Of a stretch of 64,000 bases of DNA, positions 21,130 to 32,519 are shown in pieces. Within the stretch, counting starts at the first letter, position 1; every line of letters begins with the position of its first letter. The stretch lies in NCBI RefSeq assembly GCF_000002425.4, contig NC_037261.1, positions 6,162,098 to 6,226,097 of the forward strand, in the 5' to 3' direction. Both the position numbers and the translations under genes were made by a program. The notes beneath the pieces are model-generated. The model saw nothing but the letters and a program-made list of their open reading frames with translations, was not told the origin of the DNA and did no database searches. This stretch comes from Physcomitrium patens (Eukaryota; Streptophyta; Bryopsida; Funariales; Funariaceae).

Positions 21130-22398
21130 TGTCGTATTGTAACACGAGTATACTGTGAAAATATAAAGAAAAGGGAATTTTATTAATATTCAGTTACCTC
21201 GAATATTGGGAGCAACGACCAACTCCAGTGTAAATACTGAGTGGTCAAGTTCAGTCACCCTGTTATAGTGAGCTGGGGCATATTGAAATGCTCTGTTCGA
21301 ATCTAATAACTGGAGTCAATAGGAAGGGAAAGGACCAATTCATGCAACGGGTGAGCCTAGTTTGAAGAGCCAATTGGATCCAATTTTGAGAATCCAATCC
21401 GGGTCCTCTTATCCAATATGAGACCTGAATTGGTCGGGCAACCCAATGCGATCCAATTTTGAGAATCCAATCCGGGTCCTCTTATTCAATATGAGACCTG
21501 AATTGGTCGAGCGACTCAATGTGGACCCGAGTATGGGGTTTCGATTCTGTTTCAAGCTGTCCTATTCTTTGTGCCGTTTCGAAAGCTCTGACGGCAGAAA
21601 TTAATTTCGGATCTAAGCTCTGACGGCGAGAGCCAATTTCGGATCTAAGCTCTGACGGTGGGAGCCAATTCCGGATCCAAGACGGAAGTTTGAAGAAATT
21701 CAGAGGATAAGGTTAGGGGGAGAATAAGTTTTGGGGAGGGTTTTTTTTTTCAGATCAGGAGGGGGGGGGGTTTTTTGGATCGAAGAGCTAGCTTCAAGTT
21801 TTTGCAAGGTTATTAGTTCGTTTTCATTGGAGGTTTTTGAAGATCAAGGGGATTGGAGAGGAGCTTCATGCTTCGGGGTCGGGGAAGAAAAGACAGAGAA
21901 TTGGATTTTTTTCTTCTTCATAGAGTTTTGGGAAGACTGAGGCAATCGTTGCTGAAGTCAGTGTTTTAATGGTGAATCGGGATTTTTAATGAAGTGGGTT
22001 TGATTACTCTGACTGTTTTGTGAAATCAAGTTACATCTGTGATTGAAGGATTAAAAAGGTGTCTATATGATTGAGTATGCGGAGTGAATGAAATTTATTG
22101 GATTAATCTAACAAGACAGTCAGTGGATTCAAGATCGTAAGTACAAAGCGGTATCAGAGATTAGTAGATTGGATTGTTCGGGGTTCTCTGTAATATCTAG
22201 AGATCTATCGGCTGGGGCAAAAAGAACTTCGACAAGCAGTCGAAGGGCATCCGTATAGATTTATGGTGTATTCTTGCAGTCGTTTATATTCTAGCAGTCA
22301 AAAACTGATAGACTGCTTGACTATTGGTGAATCTCCATACTACCTTCTACAGCCAGATGCCCGGTGCGTTCTCGAGCAGGAAAGCAAGTAATACGACA
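21130..22398 (+). repeat. D1 3' LTR
   Basis: TGTCGTATTGTAACACG...TAATACGACA, 1269 bp, collinear with the 5' LTR including its 73-bp and 32-bp tandem repeats and a longer G run near 21765. Many differences from the 5' LTR are transitions. Confidence 0.92.
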
Positions 22399-22402
22399 GC
22401 TG

Positions 22403-22504
22403 CTATGACATTAATGAGTAAATGTGGGAGCTAGTTGAAAATCTTGCCAATGCGCCATAAAAGATACAGGAGTTTCATCAACAACATCCTCATAAACCTA
22501 AGCC
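22403..22504 (+). pseudogene. pol: A2 chromodomain tail, right of D1
   Basis: Continues the chromodomain cut at 13881: decayed equivalents of the A1 tail, with ENLANAP and QEFHQ..PHKPKP readable. It ends at the same place as A1 pol and is followed by the A-type 3' region (about 22505-22653, non-coding). Confidence 0.8.
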
Positions 22505-22653
22505 CTTTTGACAATAGCTTCCTTCTAAAGCTTGCTCACCCAAGAATATAAGCAAGGGGGAGATTACTACCAAAATTCACAATTGATGTAGTTATTTATT
22601 TTCAAGATAAAATAGAATTTTTTCAGTAGCCATAGTTTGGTCTTTTGATTTGG

Positions 22654-22997
22654 ATGGATAAGAGATAGATACTATGCCAGTCAGATTATCTCAACCGACT
22701 AGCTCACGAAGATGATCCCGAGATGAAGAATCACCTACACTACGACGACGACAAAGGATACCGAGTAACTGATCACTGGTGATTGTATTTGAATTCGAGC
22801 CTGCTTATGATGGTCAACTAGAAGGCATATTTGTAAGATAATTTCACAATGAGGACATAGAAGTTCATACTTGGTTAGAAGTTGAAGGAGTGGGCCACTA
22901 TCGTTGGCTTCAAGGGCCAATGAACCACTTACCTCATGAACAACAGTTGGAGTTTATAGCAGACGTTATGCGACAGATCTTCATTTTCTTGTGTTGA
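22654..22997 (+). pseudogene. A2 copy of the family A third ORF
   Basis: Collinear with A1 5689-6036. After an early indel the reading gives SQPTSSRR, SRDEESPTLRRRQR, LVIVFEFEPAYDGQLEG, HYRWLQGPMNHLPHEQ and LEFIADVMRQIFIFL, ending at TGA 22995-22997. Nonsense codons disrupt the Arg-rich part. Most differences from A1 inside the conserved motifs are conservative (V/F, Q/H, K/Q), as expected if the ORF had been under selection before both copies inserted. Confidence 0.55.
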
Positions 22998-23053
22998 TAC
23001 TGATTAACAATAACATTGCTTCTCAGAGACCTCGAAGCTAAATGAGGGGATGA

Positions 23054-23427
23054 TATTAGGGACATAGTCCTTAGAACCTTCTAGAGACAAGTTTCTAGAA
23101 CCTTCTAGAAGCTTCTTAGTTGGTAGAAGATGTTAGGAATATAGTCCTTAGAACCTTCTAGAGACAAGTTTCTAGAACCTTCTAGAAGTAAGTCTCTGGA
23201 ATCTTCTAGAAGCTTCCTAGTTGATAGAAGTTGCTTGAGAAGCTTCTTAAATAGGAGTATACATTGGAATCAAGGCTGAAGAGTTCTTCAGTCTTGACAA
23301 TACATCTCTTGGAGCTCTAGTTCACCTCTCTGGTGTTGTTCTTGTATTCATCTGATTAATCTAGTTCTTGTCAGTTCTTCTTGAACTTCTTGTTAGATCT
23401 CGAGTCTATATTTTTGTGTCCATGACA
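23054..23427 (+). repeat. A2 3' LTR with a 77-bp internal duplication
   Basis: Starts TATTAGGGAC (the TG is mutated to TA) after polypurine tract AAATGAGGGGATGA, and ends CCATGACA. The first 77 bp are duplicated (a second start TGTTAGGAAT at 23131), making it 374 bp against 296 bp for the 5' LTR. The heat-shock-element units are doubled with it. Confidence 0.9.
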
Positions 23428-25091
23428 ACAATGCTCTAATTAGACCATAATAATACTAAGCAAGCTTAATCAAATTCATAAAAATCTTAAATAAATTTTA
23501 AAAAAATAATAAGAATTTTTAAAGAAATATTAGAAGGATCACAAATATCACTCAAATACATTACAATTCAATCTTAATTTAATTCTAGTTAAAATTCTAT
23601 TAAACTTCATTCAAACTTTAGGCCAAAACTAAGTGAATCTTAAATCCTTATAAAATCCTAAATCCTAAATCAGACCCTAAACAAACCTTAAACAAAATCC
23701 TAAACCAAATCCTAATCAAATTCTAAATCCGATATCAAATCCTAATCAAATCCTAATCCAAATCTTAAATCTTAAATCCTAAATCAAATCCTAATCCAAA
23801 TCCTAAATCCTAAATCAAATCCTAACTGAATCCTAAACCCTAAATAAAATCCTAATCAAATCCTAAATCAAACCCTAAATAAAACCTTAACGAAATCCTA
23901 AATCAAATCCTAAATCAAATCCTAAACAAATCCTAAATTCTAAATCAAATCCAAACCCTAAACCCTAAATCAAATCCTAACCAAATCTTAAATCCTAAAT
24001 CAAACCCTAAACCAAACCCTAACTAAATTGTAAACCAAACCTTAATAATTCCTATTACAGATTTGAACCTCAATAACTAATGAATAAACTATTGATCTTA
24101 ACTCAAATTTTTCACACTTCTAAAAAAGTAAGTTAAAAACAAGTACAAAAAAATTGAAAAGAATCGTAAAATTACCAAATTGACGATAACCTCAAAAATG
24201 TGCTCGAGTATTAGCTGGCCTCCTTCTCCAATCTTGATGCCAATCTTTCAAAGCCAATATCTCTCTATTGCATCGTTCGATTGACCTCAAAATTCTTATA
24301 TATATAGAAAATCAAGTCTTATATCTTTTTATGTAAGTTTCACTCCAATCCAACTAGTCGATTGCAGGATATGTTAAAAATTCCCATTGGACCTAAAATT
24401 CTACTTTCTAAGACCTTGATCCATTTAAATCTCAATATTCCTCATTTAAACCGTTAGATCGAGCTCAAATTCCTAATATGTATTGAAGACAACTATAACC
24501 ATAAACCCACAAAATTTCATCCATAGATCTATTACAAAACTCTTGAAATCACCCAAAACGTAAATCCTATTTTATTTCATAAAATCCAAGTCATCTGAAA
24601 CAAACCTTGACTTTGCAAAGCTCTTACAAAGTCATAATAACTCTAATTTACCCAAAATTAATGCCTATAGAAACCCTAATCAATCTTCTATCAAATCCCA
24701 CTCCTTCTCCAATCTTGATGCCAAAGAATCTCGGAGTCGTTGTCAAGACTCAATTTTGTGCCCCACGGTCTGATTTCGACCCTGGTTCATAACCGGCCCT
24801 CTCCGGGTATCAATATCTAATTTTTCTATTTAATTTTTAGTGAAATTTACTCTTAACTTCTTCCTAAAGATGTCTGTTTTACATATTTTCTAATCTACCT
24901 TTTTTTGCCTTATTTATGGTCCTATAAAGTAAGTAGAAGCTATTTTTTCTAAAAGGGCAGCATTACTACTAAAACTTTTATTACCTCCCTATCTTTTATC
25001 CATATTTTTCTATCATTTCTTTTAACTTCGCTCTTCTATAATAAGATCCATATTATCATCTTTCACCATATAGTCATATTACAACACGACA
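23428..25091 (-). repeat. Non-coding stretch, possibly a solo D/F-like LTR
   Basis: No gene is visible. At 25073-25091 the minus strand reads TGTCGTGTTGTAATATGAC, the start motif of D/F-type LTRs, followed by acac (25092-25095). At the other end acaa (23428-23431) precedes TGCTC. This fits an old solo LTR 23432-25091 with an imperfect 4-bp duplication, but the left end coincides with the A2 border and no second copy is available for comparison. A 24-bp exact direct repeat (24220-24243 and 24701-24724) lies inside. Confidence 0.3.
23641..24046. repeat. Degenerate telomere-like minisatellite
   Basis: About 400 bp made of variants of AAATCCTAA and AAACCCTAA, including two adjacent perfect plant-telomere units (CCCTAAACCCTAAA, near 23957). 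Most units carry T for C (TCCTAAA). It is either an interstitial telomere-derived array or a locally grown satellite. Confidence 0.7.
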
Positions 25092-26930
25092 ACACCTTTC
25101 TAATTATGAGCTAAAATAAACCTCCACTAATTAGAAGTTTATTCTAACTCACAATAAGTGAATTAACTATGTAAATTTAAAAATAAATCTATTATTTAAA
25201 TTCTAATCCAATCATTATTTGTTCTTCTTAAAATACTTAGTTACTAATCAAATTTCTTAACGTTATTCACATTCACAATGATAATTCACTCTTTAAACTT
25301 CATGAAAAGAAATTATTTCTTTTATTTCAAATTAAATAATTTAATTTTAATTTTTTAATTTAAATTTATCTTTATTATTTTTATTTTTATTTTTAGTTTT
25401 TTTTATTATTTTATTATTTTATTATTATTTTATTATTTTATTATTATTTTATTATTTTATTATTATTTTATTATTTTATTATTATTTTATTATTTTTAAA
25501 ATATATATATTATTACTTCTTCAATAACTAATGGTAAAAATAATTAATTAAGTTATTATCTTTAATCCATAGTAAAGATAAAATCTTAGGTATAAATTAA
25601 AAATAAAAGTTAAAAAATTGAGATAAAAATTAAATTTTAAAATTTAAAGTAAAGATTAAGTTAAAGTTAAATTAATTTAAGAGTTAAAAGTTGACATATG
25701 GAAGTTATAAATTACTAAAAAAAATAAAATTAAAAATTGAACTAAAGAAGGGAAAAAACGAAAGTACCTTAATAATGCCCAAGAATTGAGGCAACAATCC
25801 CCTTCTACTCCAAAAATTGCTAAAAATTGTGATGAATTCTAAATTAAATATTTTTTTATTTTTTTATTTTTTTTCAAAATTAACTTGAAGATATTCTTGC
25901 TTCAATAACTTTCAATTCAATCTAGTATCTAAGCTTTGAGAAATGCTCCTCTAATATTGAGTGACTAAGACTACCATGATTGGCAACCTCTTTCTACTTG
26001 GAAATTTATTAAAAAACCAATTTGTCTTTAAATTTGATAAAAATTATGTCACTAAATGCTCAGCTTAGAGATGCACTTAATTTTTTAAATTTCATAGTAA
26101 TCCAATTCAAAAGCACTGAGAAATGACTTGTCAACTTTGGATGATCTAACTCCCAAGCAACCAATTCTCCATGCACTTAAAAATTCACCAAAAATTTGTC
26201 CTTACTTTGAATCAAGCGAAAAATACTTTTTTGAAAAGCTTATACCAAAAGCTACAACTATAAAAAAAAATTATATTAAAACTACATAATCTGAATGATT
26301 GATTGAGGAAAATCTGAAGCTCTTAAAATCCTTGATGTATATAAGAGGCCGAGGGAGCTATCTACCTCAATGAAGCATATTTTAAAACTTGATGACCATT
26401 CTTCATAATTTAAAATCCATACACACATAATCACAAGGTTTAGAATGAGATTAAAAATCTAAATAAAATTAAGATTATGATTTTTGCCAAATTTTAGCAT
26501 GGCTTCGTCCTTCACCCAAAAGAGGAAAGAAAGAGGGCTTGGAAAACCAAGCCTCTCTTATACAATTGAGTGGAGGCTTGTAAAAGGGTGGCTGTATCTC
26601 CACCTTTGTTTTCTAAGATCCCTAATCTAGATCTATGGCCTTTATTCATGCAAAAGTCAATCTCGTTACTAAGGCTTATGGCTCTTGTAAGTGGTCAATA
26701 AAGCATTTTTTGGTAAATCTAACTTTACCATTGTATTCAAAACACCTTTTTAAGCTAAGATCGACTATTCATATGCCTCAATCCATGCTAAATTATAATT
26801 TTCATCAAAGTTTTTATTTACAAGGATCTTGGTAATTTTTTTATAAAATTCTTTAAAATGAGAATTTCATTGCTTCACTTGTATTTTGAAGGAGAAGGTG
26901 CTCATCTTATTTTCTTCACTCCAGGAGGTA
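25092..26930. other. AT-rich non-coding stretch, nothing recognised
   Basis: No coding similarity or LTR structure was found. It is very AT rich with poly-A/T runs. The only open frame of note nearby (26635-26835, 66 codons) has no recognisable motif. Confidence 0.5.
25401..25497. repeat. AT microsatellite, 19-bp period
   Basis: About five copies of a TTATTATTTTATTATTTTA unit. Confidence 0.85.
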
Positions 26931-26978
26931 AATCCAATGTTTTATAGGATCTCTAACATGTGTTGATTTTGCTAAATA

Positions 26979-27018
<40 letters not shown>

Positions 27019-27094
27019 TATATGGTTAGTTTTTTCTACAACTTATAAATATATATTGCACATGGTTAATTTTTTGATTAAGTTTTTAACCTAT
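26931..27094 (-). repeat. Diverged family B LTR fragment with (TA)n
   Basis: 'ttttataggatctctaacatgtg' onward parallels the B2 LTR at 31632-31800 and 62155-62320, in the same minus orientation, but is interrupted by a (TA)18 run (26981-27016). It ends where A3 begins. Confidence 0.5.
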
Positions 27095-27453
27095 TGTCAA
27101 GGACATACACTAGGAAGTTGTAGAAGATTCTAGAAGATTTTAGAGAAGCTTTGTAGTTTATAGAAGCTACTTGAGAAGTTTTCAAGCTCGTGGAAGCTGC
27201 TTGAAAAGCTTCCTAACTTGAGGAAGGTGCTTGAGAAGCTTCCTAGTTTGTGGAAGCTACTTGAGAAGCTTCTTAGCTTGTAGTATATATATGAGCTAAG
27301 ACTAAAAGGATCCTCAACCTCAACAACACACCTCTTGGAACTCTAGCTCACCTCTCTAGTATTGTTCTTGTACTCATCTGACTAATCTAATTCTTGTCGA
27401 TTCTTCTGGAGCTTCTTGTTTAGATTTCTAGTTAGTATTCTAAATTTTTTAAT
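27095..27453 (+). repeat. A3 5' LTR
   Basis: Starts TGTCAAGGACATAC. U3 contains GAAgaTTCtaGAA (27129-27141) and repeated GAAgcTTC pairs. The TATA box is at about 27283. The end near 27453 is judged from the leader that follows. The hairpin and primer sequence are largely lost. Confidence 0.75.
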
Positions 27454-27733
27454 AATTTATTGAGACTGCATTCATCTTTCATATCAGAGCTAGTTCTTTC
27501 TTATTAGAGTATTGATTATCTCTTGGCTTGAAGATGCTCGCATTTTAGAATTTGTAGATTACCCTCCTCTAAATTGATATTTCTTCTATTATAATATTAG
27601 AGTCTTATCTTTCTTGGAGAAAGTGGATTATCCTTCTTCTTGAAGGTTTTAAGGTATTTTAGAAGTTGCGGAGTATCCTCCTCTAAACCAATATTGCCTT
27701 CTTGTAGAGTCATTTCTTTCCTTCTCTTAAAAT

Positions 27734-30700
27734 AGCTGGAGGTCAAGATATTAGTATGACTGAAAGTTCAGAGTCCAAGTTGGATGCTATTATGAATCCT
27801 CTTGCTATGTTATTACAGAGAACTAGAGAAATTGAAGGAATTATTACAAGACTTCATGATGATAGAGCATCCAAGATGGCACAATCGAGGATTCACTAGC
27901 CTTAAGCTTTAGCACTAAGAGAAGCAGCTTTGCCTCTAGTTCAACAAGAATTGTTGGTCTTACAATGAAAGGAGCCTTGAATTAGCCTTCCAAATAAGTT
28001 TGATAGTACGTGTTCCAAGTTTTGATGTTTTGTCAATCAAATTAGATTGATAACAGCTTTACAACCTAAATGCTATCTGACGAAGGAGTCACGTATTGGA
28101 TTAGTTGGAACTTTGCTCATGGAGCAAGCTCTATCATGGTTTTCTCTTTTATTTAAAAAAATATTGTCAATTTTGAACAACTTCAAAACCTTTTTGGAGG
28201 CATTTGCAAAAGTATTTGGCGAACAAGATAAGGCACAATATCGGGGTAGAGAGAGTTTGCTTAAAAATAGCGCTGGGCTTTTGGCTGCCACTAAATATTC
28301 AATTAAGTCTAAGATATAAAAAACCAAGTTTATACATATAATATATTTCTCTTTTTAGGCAATTTCATCAAAACACAAGCCCAAGTACCAAGAAAACACC
28401 CAAATGTATAATAAAGATCTTAAAACCTTGTATATCCTTATGAGAGACGTTTTTTGAATTTCAACAACTCATATCTCATGATCGGACTATCCAAACAATC
28501 CCAAATTTTAAATAAAGTACTAATATACTTTCAAAAACTTCCAAAACAAAATTCAACTACCAATTCATTACGAATCTTGAGATATCATCAAAACCCTAAC
28601 ATTTGCTTTAAATCCTACCTTACATACACTTGCATGCTAATTTCTTCATATCTCACAAAATAAGTACTCAAATACCATGAAACTTTGATCTATAGCTTTT
28701 TAACTTAATATTTCATACTTTTAGAAATTTTGAGCCAAAAATTGTCCAAAAACTTAAGATATGGCTCCAAAAATTATTATCAACAAAATGACTAACTACC
28801 TTTGAATTACATGTGCTGTCTTCAATGCCCTATAACTCCTTCATCCAGACTTGAAATTTATCAAACAGTATATATAAAGTATAGCCAAGAAAGTGTTCTC
28901 TCCAACTCTAGTTTCTGATCTTTCATTGCTCTCCGTATGCATATGTTATGCTTCAAAGAGTGATAGTAGGTACAAATTTGACACCTTAACTTGAATACCT
29001 ATATCTCTTTCACAAAAACTCTAAATCATACAAACTCTTAACCCAAATTATACCCAAAACCTTGAACTTTCTGACCTTAGCCTCAAAAGCTCCAATGAAT
29101 TCGAAAAAGAAACCCTAATTTCTAATAAGGCCTCGGGCAGCCTCCTTGAAACCCATTAGGCAAGGCCTTCACCTAATAGGAATGAAGTTTCCCATTCCTT
29201 GCCTTCAACCAACCATGCCTTGCTTTCATCCCTCCCAATAAGCCTCTTATTATTTAAGATTTTCTTTTTTAGGCTCAAATATCCTCTCAAGGCTTTATAC
29301 TAAACATTTAAGTCTTATAATTATTTTAAATGCTATAATCAAAAAAGATAAAACTCAAAATAAAGTTTCTTAATTCCCTTTTCTTTAAATTAATCTATTA
29401 ACCATTTTAACATACATCTAGATTTATTAACATATAATATATTTTAACTAATTTTTACATATTATAAGCTTTTATAGTATGACAACGATGGGCTACAATA
29501 AAGATCCAGTCACTACAAGAAAGGGCACTCTCTGCGTCAGTCTATGCATCAAACTTCAGACAATTAGCATGTGACATCAAGTGGGACAAGGAAGCATTGA
29601 TGAGTCAATTTTATTGGGGCTTGAGGAACAACATGAACGATTTGTTATTAGCTCTTTCTAATCCGTTAACACTCAATGAAGCCAATAGCGAAGCTATGAA
29701 GTGCGATAACCGCTTGTTCCAACGTTGCAAAGACCAATGCTCAAGACAACATACAGCTCACTATGCTCCAACTATGTTAGCAAGTAGCTTGAATTCACAT
29801 TCAGAGGTGGAAGACATACAAATTGATGAGATACATGTCAAATCCTTAACTCTAGAAGAAAAAAAGCGGCGTATGGAGGAAGGACTATGCTTGTATTGAG
29901 GTGAAGAAGGCCATAGAACTAGAAACTGTCCCAAGAAGTAAAATCGATGCATTGTCAAGACCAAAGGTACATTTATTCAGAAAAATGAAGATGCCCAGTC
30001 ACAATAAGGACTGTGCAGCTAAACAATTCAATACCACAACAACAATTAGGTTCCTCTCTTTTCGCTCAGCTTACCCATTGCTTTAACATTCTTCTATCTT
30101 TTGGCCCTGAGAAACTAAAAACCTTAGCATTATTAGATTCAAGAGCATTTGCTTACTTTTTAGATGAAGAATTTGCTAAGCGTCACGAGATTCATTTAGT
30201 ACAGAAACTTAAATCAATTCATGTAGAAGTAATAGATGGATAACCTTTATTGTTTGATAGTGTCACCTATGAATCAGAACCTATAGAGGTGATGTTTAAA
30301 GACCATAGTTGTTATATTATTTTTAATTTTATTACAATCCCATCAAACCCTATTATTCTTGGTCTTTCTTAATTAGAAATGTATAATCCTTTGATAGATT
30401 GGAGGTTAGGAAGGATGACATTTCCTATAGAACATTCTGAGAGTAAGCTTGTTAGAAGATCTCGAATCAAAAAACCCTTATTTATTAGAGCAAGAGCATT
30501 TGTAACAACATCTAAGGAAGGCACACTGTTTGTCATTTATGCGACTCCAACTCGCAAAGAAAAGATTTTGACAATAAGTATACCAGAGTAATACAAGCAT
30601 TTTGAAGACGTGTTTAAAAAGAAAAATGTCGATATGCTACCAAAGCATCGACCATATGATTATGCCATAGACTTGGAAGAAGGAGTACAACCATCTTTTG

Positions 30701-31368
30701 GCCTAATCTACAATTTATCGCAGATGGAATTAACGGAGTTGCGAAAGTATATTGATAAGAATCTAGCCAAAAACTTCATTTGTCATTCAAAGTCATCAGT
30801 TGTGGCACCAATTTAATTTGTGAAGAAGAAAGATAGTTCACTCCGGATGTGCATGAATTATCGAGGTCTCAACGAGGTGACAAAGAAGAATCGTTATCCA
30901 TTGCCCTTGATATCAGGTCTTCTAGAGCAACATAGGCGTACAAAGATCTTTACAAAGATTGATCTAAGGGGAGCTTACAACCTTGTACGAATCAAAGAAA
31001 GAAACGAATGGAAGACAACTTTTTGTACAATGTATGGCCATTTTGAATATAATATCATGCCTTTTGGTCTTATCAATGCTCTAGAAGACTTTCAACTTGT
31101 GATGAATGACATCTTTTCGAGCACCTTGACGATTTTGTTGTCATCTATCTAAATGATATTTTGATATTTTCCAAGAACATAGAAGAGCATAAAAAATAAG
31201 TTTGTCTGGTCTTTAAAAAACTTCGTAAGCAAGGACTTTATGCCAAGTTGGAGAAGTGCTTGTTTAACTAAACTGAGATGGAATTTTTGGAATTTATTGC
31301 AACTATGGAAGGCTTAAAGATGGATTCTAAGAAGGTGGAAGTAATCAAATCATGGGAAGTTTCAACCC
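27734..31368 (+). pseudogene. A3 gag, protease and partial RT, interrupted by F1
   Basis: gag begins at 27734 with ATA in place of ATG, runs to 28238, is interrupted by F1, and resumes at 29489 (ATMGYNKDPVT, then QFYWGLRNNMNDL). A zinc knuckle near 29885 has its second Cys codon changed to a stop (TGA). Protease at about 30110-30400 reads LDSRAFAYFLDEEF, so the DSG triad is lost. RT at 30630-31368 keeps [23 protein letters not shown] but is damaged at the YLDD region (about 31145). Confidence 0.8.
28239..29484 (-). repeat. F1: solo LTR of family F in A3 gag
   Basis: 1246 bp. On the minus strand it starts TGTCATACTATAAAAGC and ends CCCCGATA (CA mutated). Flanks acaa (28235-28238) and acga (29485-29488) form a 4-bp duplication with one change, and removing it rejoins A3 gag. 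It aligns over its length with F2 at 33704-34978 in the opposite orientation, for example the shared 'ctccttgaaacccatt' block. No F internal sequence is present. Confidence 0.85.
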
Positions 31369-31624
31369 TCCCAATTAACCTCCTACTAGTTTAAATCTTC
31401 ATCTTTAGGCCCCTATCTCCTCTCAAGGCTTCATACTTAACATTAAGGTTCTATAACTTTTATATACTATAATCAAACTAAGAAAGGAAAACAAAATAAA
31501 GTTTTTTTTTTATACCAATTCTTTTTAATTTAATCTATTATCCACTCTAACATACATTTAGATTTATTAACATTTAATGTATTCTAACTAATTTTTACAT
31601 ACTATAAATATTTTCACTATGATA
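31369..31624 (-). repeat. Family F LTR fragment between A3 and B2
   Basis: About the first 255 bp of an F LTR in minus orientation, ending at 31624 with GATA (mutated GACA). On its left it is joined to truncated A3 RT, on its right it interrupts the B2 3' LTR. The rest of this F LTR and the rest of the B2 LTR are not found next to it, so a deletion or rearrangement happened here. Confidence 0.7.
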
Positions 31625-31952
31625 ACGTAGCGACATTTTATAGGACTTCCAATATGTGTTGACTTTGTAGAATACATGCCTTGACTTATAAGGTAAGTTT
31701 TTCTACGTGTAGGCTACATAGTTAGCTTGGTCTTCAAGCTAACAACATGTGTGGCACATGGCCAACTTATTGACCACGTTTCTAATTCCAAAAAGTCAAT
31801 TAAAGACACCTATAAAGTCAAAGCAACATCTATGTAGCTTCTAGGAAGCTTTGATATCAAATACTATAGAACTAAATTATTTTTATCTACTTTTACTTAT
31901 TTCTATCTATTTATATATGTAATTATTGGCTTACATAGATATGTCCGTGACA
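31625..31952 (-). repeat. B2 3' LTR, partial
   Basis: On the minus strand it starts TGTCACGGACATATC at 31952, right after polypurine tract TAGAAGGGGAGATAA (31967-31953), and matches the 5' LTR at 62476 down to about 62150. It is cut by the F fragment at 31624, before the TATA box. Confidence 0.82.
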
Positions 31953-32000
31953 TTATCTCCCCTTCTAGAAATGAGTTCCATGAGGAGCGATAATCATATG

Positions 32001-32420
32001 TTAAAAAAATCTATGATGAGACGAATTGTATTCGCCACATACTCTGATCTTTGTTCTCTTTGAAGATGATTGATAGAGCCTCTCAACTATTGGTAGTGTC
32101 CCATATTAGGGTGGGAAGACCACCCAATTATTTGATCATTGTTGAGGCCTTCAAAACTTCCTTTGAATAAAATATTTGTAACACCATCAAGAGTTGTTTC
32201 TACCTCTAGTAAAATCACCAAAAATTGGGAGTCCCTTCCAAGGTTGTAATACCAAATGCATTGTATTTTGCCATTTATTTGAGGAAGAACATGTCGTTCT
32301 TCAAGATCTTCATCTTGATTACATCATCTTGAAGGTTGTGACAATTGTAATGTCTCATCGAGCAGGTCAAGAAACAAAGGCTCTTGAGACAAATCCACTA
32401 GTTGTTGGTTTTCCATCTCT
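32001..32420 (-). pseudogene. B2 copy of the A/B third ORF
   Basis: Between chromodomain and polypurine tract, the minus strand reads LVILLEVETTLDG, then GSFEGLNNDQIIGWSS, HYQ-LRGSINHLQREQRSEYVANTIRLIIDFF, ending at TAA (32003-32001). It aligns without gaps to the A1 ORF (LVIVFEVEPAYDG; HYCWLQGPMNQLPREQKLEFIADVMRQIFIFL) over about 70 residues at roughly one third identity. One stop falls at the position of the conserved Trp. The N-terminal part is acidic instead of Arg rich. B1 lacks this region. Confidence 0.5.
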
Positions 32421-32519
32421 TGAGCATCATAACTATAAAGAAGCTACAAACAATAATTGAAAGTAGAATGATATCTTGCCTAGATCTTGTTTCTTTTATA
32501 AAGAATATTTTCATCTTAA

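Larger units (their letters stand above)
13882..22398 (+). mobile_element. D1: complete family D gypsy element inserted in A2 chromodomain
   Basis: 8517 bp with LTRs of 1268 and 1269 bp, a primer site, gag-protease, pol and a polypurine tract. Flanks are gcgg (13878-13881) and gctg (22399-22402), a 4-bp duplication with one change. Removing D1 restores the A2 chromodomain reading seen in A1. The LTRs are visibly diverged (roughly one change per ten bases at the start), so it is older than E4. Confidence 0.92.
8915..23427 (+). mobile_element. A2: family A chromodomain gypsy element split by D1
   Basis: The LTR-to-LTR structure spans 14.5 kb, of which 8517 bp is the inserted D1. Left and right flanks are ataat (8910-8914) and acaat (23428-23432), a 5-bp target-site duplication with one change. 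gag and pol stay in one reading frame over most of their length but carry many nonsense codons, so it is older than A1. It is inserted in the B1 3' LTR. Confidence 0.92.
27095..31368 (+). mobile_element. A3: family A element, 3' truncated, with a solo F LTR inside
   Basis: 5' LTR, leader, gag, protease and RT of a family A element. It stops abruptly in RT at 31368, after the equivalent of KKVEAIISWEV, where an F LTR fragment begins. No RNase H, integrase or 3' LTR follows. It is decayed more than A1, and its gag is interrupted by F1. Confidence 0.85.

Noticed and set aside
13882-22398. A host gene disrupted by A2/D1
   Set aside because: Flanks of every insertion are other transposons; no exon-like sequence was found.
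23432-25091. Confident call of a solo LTR
   Set aside because: Only one end has a recognisable LTR start, the duplication is 3 of 4 bases and its left end coincides with the A2 border. Reported at low confidence only.
26635-26835. Short ORF of 66 codons as a host gene
   Set aside because: No motif, no similarity recognised, AT-rich surroundings, no splice or UTR context.
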